From: Methylococcaceae bacterium UBA1147
GTDB lineage: Bacteria; Pseudomonadota; Gammaproteobacteria; Methylococcales; UBA1147
Direction of reading: 5' to 3'
NCBI GenBank assembly: GCA_002311315.1
Contig: DBZZ01000044.1
Location: forward strand, 626 to 8,563
Length of the DNA stretch: 7,938 bases
Shown here in pieces: positions 1 to 5,139 of the stretch. Positions within the stretch are counted from its first letter, which is position 1, and every line of letters begins with the position of its first letter. Both the position numbers and the translations under genes were made by a program. The notes under the pieces were generated by a model. That model saw nothing but the letters and a program-made list of their open reading frames with translations, did not search any database and was not told the origin of the DNA.

Positions 1-1362
1 GGCAACCAGGTTAGCCGGTTTGGTATTGCTGGCACCGTAGAGGGAGTAAGCACCAAAGCGCATCTGGTGCGGTCGCCCAAGTTTTTCCTTGATGAAATCC
101 AGGGCAAACTGCTGGGTGAGTTTCTTGCCGTCCCAGGTGAACTGCTTGAGATACTGCTCGTTGTCCTGACCTTTCTTGTCCCAGTTTGCGAGCAGGGATG
201 AGGTGTAGTACAGCCGTTGGCCATCCCAACTGGATGAAACCATGTTGACTTGGCTGCCGATTTTCTGTTCGAAGATCTGCTTCGGGTTGAAGGGATCGGA
301 GATGTCAAAGGCCCGGGTTTTTCCATCCATGAAGGTGTTGACCCAGAGCAGTTGGTCGTCGTTCTGGATGGAGATGTCGACGGGTAAGGGTATCTTGCTC
401 GGGTCTCCAATATCGGCCACCTCGCTGGCCTGCCATTCTCCCTTTTCATCTTCATGGATCAGCCAGATTTTCGATGTCAGAGCAGTGCTGGTAAAGCAGT
501 AGTTGTGATTTTCTCCCCAGGCACAGCGGATCTCTAGCGGAGAACCCGGAACATCGAAGATCTTTTTCGGTTGCCTGGCGTGGAGGTCCCATTGCACAAC
601 GGTTCCCCCGAATTGTTTCATCGCCGCGGGATCGTTAAGCATTTTTCCGAAATCCATCATGTAGTTGGACCAGCCGGTAAAGGACGAGGTGAACATGGCA
701 TTGCGCCTGGGCAGTGCGCGGACATCGTAGCCGTATCCGTCGGCGATCTGCCCGGTTTTTGTCGCACCGTTCAGATCGCTGTCGGTCGGCATCCAGTGTG
801 TCGCAACGTACTGGCCGGCATTACTGTATTCGACCAGGGCCGTGCGGCCGCCGTGGTCCTTGTTGTTTGAGAGTCCGGTAAGCATCATCCTCCCGGGCAG
901 GGCATAGGTCGTATGCGGTCCAACGACGCCACCGCTTTTGGCAACAAAATCGGTGATGGTTCTGGTCAGGCGCGGTTTGGCCGGATCGCTGTGTACGTCG
1001 AAAATAAAGATCTTGCTGGTGTCCAGTCCCGCCGCCCACAGGTATTTGCGGTCATCGGTGAAGCCCGAGTGGTGGGCTTCGTTGCGGCCACCCACCGACA
1101 CCGAGTTGACGACCTGTCCATAGCTGGATGATTTGGGGTTGACGTCTACGGTGACCAGCTTGTCCTGTTGGTCGCCGACCCCCTCCATCCCGAGGGTCCA
1201 GACATAGACAAAATCTTCCTGGCCAGTAATCTTGGCCATGTAAGGCGACTGGCACGTTTCGTCGGCGCTAGCCGTCCCGCCAAGCAAGAGGCTCGCAGGA
1301 AGTGTGAGAGTGATCATCAGTTTTCGCCAGAGACTGGCGGTTCTCGGTGCGGGGTGGTTCAT
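1..1362 (-). CDS. SBP56 family protein (selenium-binding / methanethiol oxidase-like), 3' end cut off
   Basis: The frame is open for 454 codons from ATG at 1362 to the window edge with no stop; animal SBP56 is about 470 residues, so only a short C-terminus is missing. Residues 1-33 form a Sec-type signal peptide (basic start, hydrophobic core, Ala-Ser-Ala before Asp34), so the protein should be periplasmic. SBP56 signatures seen: an ITGQEDFVYVWT-like start, TVDVNPKS near residue 72, EAHHSG with paired His97/His98, a Leu-Asp-Thr-Ser-Lys-Ile strand, GPHTTY with His150, PLEIR at 275-279 and GRPHQMRFG with His432. The family folds as a beta-propeller; bacterial methanethiol oxidases of the family turn methanethiol into formaldehyde, sulfide and H2O2. 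The vertebrate Cys-Ser-Ser-Cys after the HHSG motif is absent. A GGAG ribosome site (1370-1373) lies 7 nt before the start. The gene follows the TetR gene on the same strand. The family is secure; oxidase activity is inferred. Confidence 0.86.
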   Translation of the reverse strand, partial: MNHPAPRTASLWRKLMITLTLPASLLLGGTASADETCQSPYMAKITGQEDFVYVWTLGMEGVGDQQDKLVTVDVNPKSSSYGQVVNSVSVGGRNEAHHSGFTDDRKYLWAAGLDTSKIFIFDVHSDPAKPRLTRTITDFVAKSGGVVGPHTTYALPGRMMLTGLSNNKDHGGRTALVEYSNAGQYVATHWMPTDSDLNGATKTGQIADGYGYDVRALPRRNAMFTSSFTGWSNYMMDFGKMLNDPAAMKQFGGTVVQWDLHARQPKKIFDVPGSPLEIRCAWGENHNYCFTSTALTSKIWLIHEDEKGEWQASEVADIGDPSKIPLPVDISIQNDDQLLWVNTFMDGKTRAFDISDPFNPKQIFEQKIGSQVNMVSSSWDGQRLYYTSSLLANWDKKGQDNEQYLKQFTWDGKKLTQQFALDFIKEKLGRPHQMRFGAYSLYGASNTKPANLVA

Positions 1363-1529
1363 GTTTCTACTCCGTCGTTTTTGTTTTCGGATCGGCTTTG
1401 ATTGCGTGTCACTGGCATATCGGAAGCGCCGTCGCGGTCGTCGAGTATGTTGTCAGCACAGCGACCACCAGGGTATCTGTTTGGCAGTCGCTGGCGTAGT
1501 TTTTCTTGGACACCCTCCCTTTTGCTTTG
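1363..1529 (-). other. Gap between the TetR gene and the SBP56 gene, with an imperfect dyad
   Basis: This 167-bp gap separates two genes on the same strand. It has no convincing sigma70 promoter and no terminator with a T-run on the minus strand. It holds a dyad with 7-bp arms CAGCGAC (1459-1465) and GTCGCTG (1487-1493), extended inward by CCA/TGG after a 2-nt internal mismatch. The dyad could be a processing or attenuation hairpin in a shared transcript, or a regulator site. The only T-run beside it (about 1500-1504) follows it on the plus strand, where no gene needs a terminator. Co-transcription of the two genes is possible but not shown. Confidence 0.35.
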
Positions 1530-2126
1530 TCATGCCTTGAAATAATCATCCAGCAGTGTCGAACAGCAGTCTTCAAGAGGTGCTGTCGAGCGCTGTATCT
1601 TCATTCTCAGCAGTGCACCCTGCCAGCCGTTCAGTAACAGATCAGCCATGCTTTTGGCGCTACGGTCGGTGCGTACCGTACCTTCCTGTTGACCGCGGAC
1701 CAATGCCGATTCTTGGAGACGAGCGTAACGCTCCACCGTGGTTAGCAAGGAACAGCGGCAGATTTCGCTGGTATCGCCCACTTCCCCGATCAGGTTGCCG
1801 AGAAGGCATCCACCCTTGTAATCCGCCAGTTCCACTTCAACGATCAGTTCCGCGTAATAGCGTTTAAGAACACCGAGCCCATCCAGTTCAGGGTTTTGCA
1901 AATGGCCGGTCAAGCGCTGTATGAAGGGCTCGATATAATGTCCAACCGCCTCGGCAGCGAATTGTTCCTTGTTGTCGAAATAGTTGTAAAAAGAACCCTT
2001 GGGGATATTGACGAAATCGAGTACTTCCTTCAGCCCTGTGCCATGGTAGCCTTGATTCATCAGCGCTTGCACTCCGTAGTCCAGAAGTTGTTCGCGCTTG
2101 ATTTGCTTGCGGGTCGGTGACGACAT
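1530..2126 (-). CDS. TetR/AcrR family transcriptional regulator, NemR/AcuR-like
   Basis: A 198-residue repressor. The N-terminal TetR helix-turn-helix is clear: a KREQLLDYGVQALMNQGYHG helix followed by GLKEVLDFVNIPKGSFYNYF, with KGSFYNYF the recognition-helix signature at 43-50. The C-terminal ligand domain matches the NemR/AcuR type, with GGCLLGNLIGEV at 105-116. Cys107 and Lys176 align with E. coli NemR Cys106 and Lys175, the pair that senses reactive chlorine and electrophiles through a reversible bond. Other cysteines are Cys123, Cys125, Cys187 and Cys188. The start at 2126 keeps the usual short tail before the first helix; the ribosome site is weak. The gene lies upstream of the SBP56 gene on the same strand and probably controls itself through a palindrome in its promoter. 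The true ligand is unknown; a thiol-reactive aldehyde or oxidant would fit both the cysteine and the neighbour. Confidence 0.93.
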   Translation of the reverse strand: MSSPTRKQIKREQLLDYGVQALMNQGYHGTGLKEVLDFVNIPKGSFYNYFDNKEQFAAEAVGHYIEPFIQRLTGHLQNPELDGLGVLKRYYAELIVEVELADYKGGCLLGNLIGEVGDTSEICRCSLLTTVERYARLQESALVRGQQEGTVRTDRSAKSMADLLLNGWQGALLRMKIQRSTAPLEDCCSTLLDDYFKA

Positions 2127-2132
2127 TTTCTT

Positions 2133-2161
2133 ACTATATGACCGGTCGTCTTCATTTGCAA
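2133..2161 (-). promoter_or_regulatory. Promoter and candidate operator of the TetR-family gene
   Basis: On the minus strand a -35 box TTGCAA (2161-2156) and a -10 box TATAGT (2138-2133) are separated by exactly 17 bp. The spacer contains the perfect palindrome GACCGGTC (2140-2147), with partial symmetry continuing outward. A TetR dimer bound there would block RNA polymerase, which fits autorepression. The -10 ends only 6 nt before the ATG at 2126, so transcription would begin at or next to the start codon and the mRNA may be leaderless; this agrees with the lack of a good ribosome site. Boxes and palindrome are seen directly; operator function is inferred. Confidence 0.55.
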
Positions 2162-2407
2162 ACTATTCCAATTACATCGCTGGATTGGTCGTCATTGGCA
2201 TTCAGGCGCTTTGGTAATAGGCTTATCGACAGGTAATCCGGAGCAGTAACAATCTGGCTATCATTCCCCGGACACAGGCCATCAATGAAGTCGATCTGAC
2301 CAACCCCGCTCACCCCGAAGCTTCGGGCCAAGATCCAGCTCTTGGAGAAATCGGAAAGCTTTCCCGCCCGGTGATTCATGCCATACCCAGGCGTCGGCCT
2401 TTTTTTC
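2162..2407. other. Gene-poor stretch, left part
   Basis: No recognisable gene. An 85-codon minus-strand frame (2409 down to 2152) covers it, but I recognise no family in it, its 3' end runs through the TetR -35 box, and no ribosome site precedes its ATG. Two perfect palindromes centred on AAGCTT occur: CCCGAAG/CTTCGGG (2314-2327) and GGAAAG/CTTTCC (2353-2364). A 4-bp stem AGGC-GTCG-GCCT followed by seven T (2389-2406) resembles a weak plus-strand terminator, but no plus-strand gene lies upstream. Probably intergenic DNA or gene debris. Confidence 0.3.
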
Positions 2408-2590
2408 ATGGAAATTGAGTTCGTCAGAGACTACGAAACCTGGTTAGATTTAGCCAAAGATCAGGAAGATTATTCGAAATATCCGATAAGTCTCTATTGT
2501 TTAAAGCAAAAGATGCGTTACCCACAATTCCTGTGGATAACCTGGTGGATTAATCTTCCTAAAGATCCTTTAAACACTGATTTTTATTGA
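2408..2590 (+). CDS. Hypothetical small ORF in AT-rich DNA (60 aa), doubtful
   Basis: An open frame from ATG at 2408 to TGA encodes 60 residues rich in Tyr, Trp, Asp and Leu (start MEIEFVRDYETWLDL, end DPLNTDFY). Its make-up looks protein-like, but I recognise no family, no Shine-Dalgarno sequence precedes the ATG (only a T-run), and no partner gene is adjacent. Its base composition is clearly more AT-rich than the housekeeping genes to the right. It may be a remnant of transferred DNA or a chance frame. The frame can be extended 30 nt upstream, which adds nothing recognisable. Confidence 0.2.
   Translation: MEIEFVRDYETWLDLAKDQEDYSKYPISLYCLKQKMRYPQFLWITWWINLPKDPLNTDFY
2518..2540. repeat. Inverted pair of DnaA-box-like 9-mers
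   Basis: TTACCCACA (2518-2526, plus strand) faces TGTGGATAA (2532-2540), whose complement TTATCCACA is the canonical DnaA box. The arms match at 8 of 9 positions and are separated by ATTCC. They lie in AT-rich DNA beside a recombinase gene. A link to DnaA binding or to a lost replicon is speculative, because the pair also falls inside a doubtful ORF and only one clean box is present. Confidence 0.35.
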
Positions 2591-2881
2591 TTCCTACCAA
2601 ATTGAGTAACATTTATGCAGGGCTTTGTCTGATCTATAAATCAATGAGTTAGAGGCTCTCATTGGACAACACCTCAAATTTCGGCATCATTCCCCTGACA
2701 AAATTAGTGCCATGTACAGCACTTGTGTGGAAAACCGCCTTCCGGAGTAGGATTTGACTCGATTTCCTTGCACAAGGTGTCTGACGTACCGATAACATGC
2801 ACGGTGCACGCTACGCGATACGAAATGCTGTTTTAACCCATAACGGGGGTCATCCCTCCGCTCACGCTCCTTCGACACAAA
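2591..2881. other. Intergenic DNA after the recombinase, possible tRNA-Leu debris
   Basis: No confident gene. A 63-codon basic frame with a GTG start lies just after the recombinase stop (2878 down to 2687, minus strand). It has no clear ribosome site and no family I know, so I do not call it. Between about 2745 and 2800 the minus strand carries, in order, ATCGGTA, AGACAC, CAAGG, TCGAGTC and CTCCGG. All are typical tRNA-Leu D-arm, T-arm and acceptor pieces, but the spacing is wrong and no cloverleaf can form. CCTTG-CA-CAAGG (2766-2777) is a small dyad in the same stretch. The left half is AT-rich. No intrinsic terminator with a T-run is seen after the recombinase. Confidence 0.25.
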
Positions 2882-3850
2882 TCAACCCAGTTTCTTCACG
2901 AGATCTTCCGCCCGCAAATGGGTGTACCGTTTCAGCATTTGTAGCGTCTTGTGTCCCGAGATGGCACTAACCTCCATTGGGTTAAGACCCTTCTCAAACA
3001 ACCTCGAACACGCCTCATGTCGCAAATCGTGAAACCTGAGATCTGATATCCCCCCACTCCTGCATGCTTTCAGAAACATTCGACTGATTCTGTGTGGCGG
3101 CATTGCGAACAGGGAGCCACCCAGGCTAATAGGAAGATTCTTCAGCAATGAAACCGCTTTGGTCGATAAGGGTACGAACCGGGTCTCTCCATTCTTGGTA
3201 TGTCTGACAAGAATTGTCCTTTTGCTATAACAGACATCAGAGCGCACTAATCCGGCTAGTTCACCCCGACGCATTCCTGTTTCAATGGCAAACTGGATGA
3301 GAATACGCATGACTGGATCGGATCTGTCCAGTAGCTTCTCTAACTCATCGCCTGATGGCCGTCTATCCCTTCCTCTGGAACGCTCAGGCTTTCTTACCCG
3401 AGGAATGCTGCCATTGGGTAGAACAATCCCCCAATCAAGCGTAGCCGCCTTTAACGCACGATTAAGCAATCCCAATTCATGAATCACCGTTTGCGCGGCA
3501 ACTTGTTTTAACCGCTCATCTCGGTATTGCGACAAATCCAATGATGACAAGCGTGCCAATGAGATGTAGCCAAGTCTTCTGGTTAATTCACGAACCCTGG
3601 AAGACTCCTGTCTGCAGGATCGTTTGGACGGCAGGATCTCAGTCGCATATCGCTGAACAATGTCCGCTACCGTGAAACGTTCAGCCAGAGAGTAATCAAC
3701 AACAACGGATCGAGCCATCTTGTCTTCAATGTGTCTGGCCCATCTTTCAGCATCTTGTTTGCGTCGAAATGACTTGGTGCGAGCCCGACATCCCCTTATC
3801 CGGACTTGTGCCTCATATTTGCCTGTTGGTCGTTTTCTGATTGTAGCCAC
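2882..3850 (-). CDS. Tyrosine recombinase / integrase, Rci-like
   Basis: A 322-residue site-specific recombinase with all catalytic residues in place: Arg194 (TGMRRGEL), Lys219 (HTKNGETR), His274 and Arg277 (HDLRH), His300 (SGH) and the nucleophile Tyr309 (LKRYTHL). Residues 1-47 resemble the arm-site binding domain of phage integrases (start MATIRKR), about 60-145 the core-binding helical domain, and about 165-315 the catalytic domain. GRDRRPSGDEL and the HDLRHEA...MLKRYTHL segment match, as I recall it, the R64 shufflon invertase Rci and related chromosomal integrases. The start is GTG at 3850, chosen because GGAGG (3858-3862) lies 7 nt upstream; the extended N-terminal domain is then complete. 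It lies on the 3' side of tRNA-Cys with 104 bp between, the usual place for a tRNA-targeting integrase. No other phage or island gene is visible. It could integrate, excise or invert DNA; its target cannot be read. Confidence 0.95.
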   Translation of the reverse strand: MATIRKRPTGKYEAQVRIRGCRARTKSFRRKQDAERWARHIEDKMARSVVVDYSLAERFTVADIVQRYATEILPSKRSCRQESSRVRELTRRLGYISLARLSSLDLSQYRDERLKQVAAQTVIHELGLLNRALKAATLDWGIVLPNGSIPRVRKPERSRGRDRRPSGDELEKLLDRSDPVMRILIQFAIETGMRRGELAGLVRSDVCYSKRTILVRHTKNGETRFVPLSTKAVSLLKNLPISLGGSLFAMPPHRISRMFLKACRSGGISDLRFHDLRHEACSRLFEKGLNPMEVSAISGHKTLQMLKRYTHLRAEDLVKKLG

Positions 3851-3864
3851 GGGAAGCCCTCCAC

Positions 3865-3890
3865 GAACTGTGGCGAGACTGTGGCAAGAG
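3865..3890. repeat. Two 11-bp direct repeats upstream of the recombinase gene
   Basis: ACTGTGGC occurs at 3867-3874 and again at 3878-3885, so the copies are 11 bp apart, about one helical turn. Flanking bases also agree in part. The position, just upstream of the recombinase ribosome site, would suit an arm-type site for the recombinase or a repressor site, but with two short copies chance is possible. Confidence 0.35.
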
Positions 3891-3901
3891 AGCAGGCGCA
3901 G

Positions 3902-3936
3902 ATATAGCTACCCTTGTTAATAACGGGTAACTATAT
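3902..3936. repeat. 12-bp inverted repeat between tRNA-Cys and the recombinase gene
   Basis: ATATAGCTACCC (3902-3913) and GGGTAACTATAT (3925-3936) pair at 11 of 12 positions around an 11-nt centre. In minus-strand RNA the odd pair (3908/3930) becomes G-U, so the transcript from the tRNAs would form an uninterrupted 12-bp stem. The centre contains GTTAATAAC (3916-3924), itself a dyad. No U-run follows, so it is not a standard intrinsic terminator. Its place, 18 nt after the tRNA-Cys CCA and upstream of the recombinase, fits a tRNA 3' processing hairpin, an operator for the recombinase gene, or a recombination core site with inverted arms. Confidence 0.7.
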
Positions 3937-3954
3937 GATACTTCAATGTTAAAT

Positions 3955-4028
3955 TGGAGGCTGCGGTCGGAATCGAACCGGCGTCCACGGCTTTGCAGGC
4001 CGCTGCATAACCACTCTGCCACGCAGCC
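3955..4028 (-). tRNA. tRNA-Cys (anticodon GCA)
   Basis: A complete 74-nt tRNA with encoded CCA. The acceptor strands GGCTGCG and CGCAGCC pair fully over 7 bp, the discriminator is U, the D-arm contains GGTTATGC, the anticodon loop is CTGCAAA (GCA), and the T-loop is TTCGATT within a GCCGG/CCGAC-type stem. It lies 39 nt after tRNA-Gly on the same strand and has no promoter of its own, so the two are cut from one transcript. In E. coli the matching transcript is Gly-Cys-Leu; here no intact tRNA-Leu follows and a recombinase gene lies there instead. Confidence 0.98.
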
Positions 4029-4067
4029 AAGAGATAACGCGAAACAAGGATTCTCAGCGTCTTGAAT

Positions 4068-4143
4068 TGGAGCGGGAAACGAGATTCGAACTCGCGACCC
4101 CAACCTTGGCAAGGTTGTGCTCTACCAGCTGAGCTATTCCCGC
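4068..4143 (-). tRNA. tRNA-Gly (anticodon GCC)
   Basis: A complete 76-nt tRNA with encoded CCA. The acceptor stem pairs GCGGGAA with TTCCCGC, the D-arm reads AGCTCAGCTGGTAGAGC, the anticodon loop TTGCCAA gives GCC, and the T-arm has TTCGAAT closed by CGAGA/TCTCG-type pairing. It is the first gene of the Gly-Cys transcript and has a strong promoter immediately upstream. In E. coli and many relatives pgsA precedes this array; here a broken nuclease gene does. Confidence 0.98.
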
Positions 4144-4158
4144 GCAAATGAACAGAGC

Positions 4159-4186
4159 ATTGTAATGAACCAACCAACGATGTCAA
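4159..4186 (-). promoter_or_regulatory. Sigma70-type promoter of the tRNA-Gly/tRNA-Cys transcript
   Basis: A perfect -35 box TTGACA (4186-4181) and a -10 box TACAAT (4164-4159) are separated by 16 bp on the minus strand. Transcription should begin near 4152, leaving a 5' leader of about 9 nt before tRNA-Gly. The near-consensus boxes fit the high output needed for tRNAs, and show that the tRNAs do not depend on the upstream genes. Confidence 0.8.
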
Positions 4187-4281
4187 GAAGGCAATCAACG
4201 GTTATACGGTCAAGCTCCTTTGCCAAGTGCATGTCTTTTGCCAGAGGACCATGCAGCCGTTGCAGTACTTAGCGACAATAC

Positions 4282-5119
4282 TCAATCGGATCTCAGCACT
4301 CGCAGCGAATACGGATTACGAACCAGTATCGAATAATGCATCTTTCGTCTCGATGGCCATCCGCGGATTTCGGTTTTTTTCCCACATAATCGCCAAGTTC
4401 CGGGAAAAATTCAGATTGGCGAGAGGAATCCGAATGTCCACCTGGTCTCTGTAGACCAGGTGGTAGTACTTTCGGCTCCGCTGCAGGGAAAGCTGGGTAC
4501 CAACCAGTCGACACCAGCCTTACTTTTCGACCCGGGAATACTATCCACCGGCATGGGCTCATAAGCCGGTTTGCTCCAGATCCAACGGGCCATACGTTCA
4601 GCTTCCACCTGTGCATCGATCAGGCGTTGAGAATATTTCAGGTTAGGCGGATGCAGAGTCACACTAGCCAGTCCCAGGCTGACCAACACTCTGTTGAGAT
4701 GGACCCCTTCTTCCGTAAACAGAGGGCCCAAAAGACGCTTGTATCGATCTACCTTTTCAAACATCTTCCTCAAGGTAGACCTTCTTGCCTTCGACCGCTT
4801 CTTTTAGCCATAAGCTCGCCTCTTCGCCGCCCGGCGAACCAGACCTATGCGGGCTTTCGATTTCCGGCGTATTACTCGATAGTAACCGTACCTTGCTGCC
4901 GTTTGAAAGTAGGACGGTATCGCCATCGTAAACCCGCTCGAAAACCTGGTACTGAAATCTACCCGAAAACCGGAAAATTTCCGAGCTCGATGCAGAACGA
5001 CCCCAATCATTGTTCTGACTGTTGTAGCCTTCACGAACATCGACATCGACCGCATACGTTAGCCCAATCCCGGCCAGCAACATGAAAATGAGGAGAAACT
5101 GTCTCACGGCTTCACTCAA
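4282..5119 (-). pseudogene. Secreted SNase-like (thermonuclease family) protein, broken by four frameshifts
   Basis: Reading through four single-base changes gives a coherent 279-residue thermonuclease-like protein. There is a signal peptide (RQFLLIFMLLAGIGL), then an SNase domain with VYDGDT (Asp65, Asp67), KVRLL (Arg78), NTPE (Glu86) and DRYKRLL (Arg128). These match the nuclease residues Asp21, Arg35, Glu43 and Arg87; the Asp40 position is Asn83. The family's HPPNLKYSQRL stretch and a C-terminal domain (SRKYYHL, FFPELGDYVG, IRGW) follow. Breaks: one extra A at 4759-4761, which creates an early TGA; one G/C missing near 4518-4519; one A/T missing at 4405-4409; one missing at 4374-4380. Each is in a run of one base, and the repaired length is a whole number of codons. 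The intact part ends at residue 120, inside the nuclease domain. The start is uncertain: TTG at 5119 or GTG at 5107; neither has a strong ribosome site. It follows rsfS by 20 nt with no terminator between. Confidence 0.86.
4438..4463. repeat. Perfect 11-bp inverted repeat inside the nuclease pseudogene
   Basis: CCACCTGGTCT (4438-4448) is followed after CTGT by its exact complement AGACCAGGTGG (4453-4463). The RNA or single strand would form a stable 11-bp stem with a 4-nt loop. It falls in the C-terminal part of the broken nuclease gene (around the HLVYRDQVD codons) and lies between two of the indels. No T-run follows on either strand, so it is not a classic terminator. Confidence 0.8.
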
Positions 5120-5139
5120 TGAGGGGCAGCGAACGTCAA

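Noticed and set aside
2314..2364. Two perfect palindromes (14 bp and 12 bp) both centred on AAGCTT.
   Set aside because: Perfect palindromes of these lengths are expected about once or more by chance in 8 kb, and no gene start or regulator lies at them.
2389..2406. A terminator-like AGGC/GCCT stem followed by seven T on the plus strand.
   Set aside because: The stem is only 4 bp and no plus-strand gene lies upstream.
2152..2590. Two divergent small ORFs starting from the same CATG at 2407-2410.
   Set aside because: Neither has a ribosome site or a recognisable family, and the shared start is the natural result of CATG being self-complementary. Only the plus-strand frame is kept, at low confidence.
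2687..2878. A basic 63-codon minus-strand frame after the recombinase, considered as an excisionase-like gene.
   Set aside because: There is no helix-turn-helix or excisionase signature and no clear ribosome site, and it overlaps the tRNA-like debris.
3240..3570. Sequences loosely resembling the R64 shufflon site (for example near 3244 and 3553), sought because the recombinase is Rci-like.
   Set aside because: They match only in short pieces, lie inside the recombinase coding region, and do not form a set of paired repeats.
2840..3927. An 8-bp direct repeat ATAACGGG at 2840-2847 and 3920-3927 bracketing the recombinase, as possible attachment sites.
   Set aside because: Eight bases are too few for the size of the regions compared, and neither copy includes tRNA-Cys 3' sequence. 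No copy of the tRNA-Cys 3' end was found elsewhere in the window.
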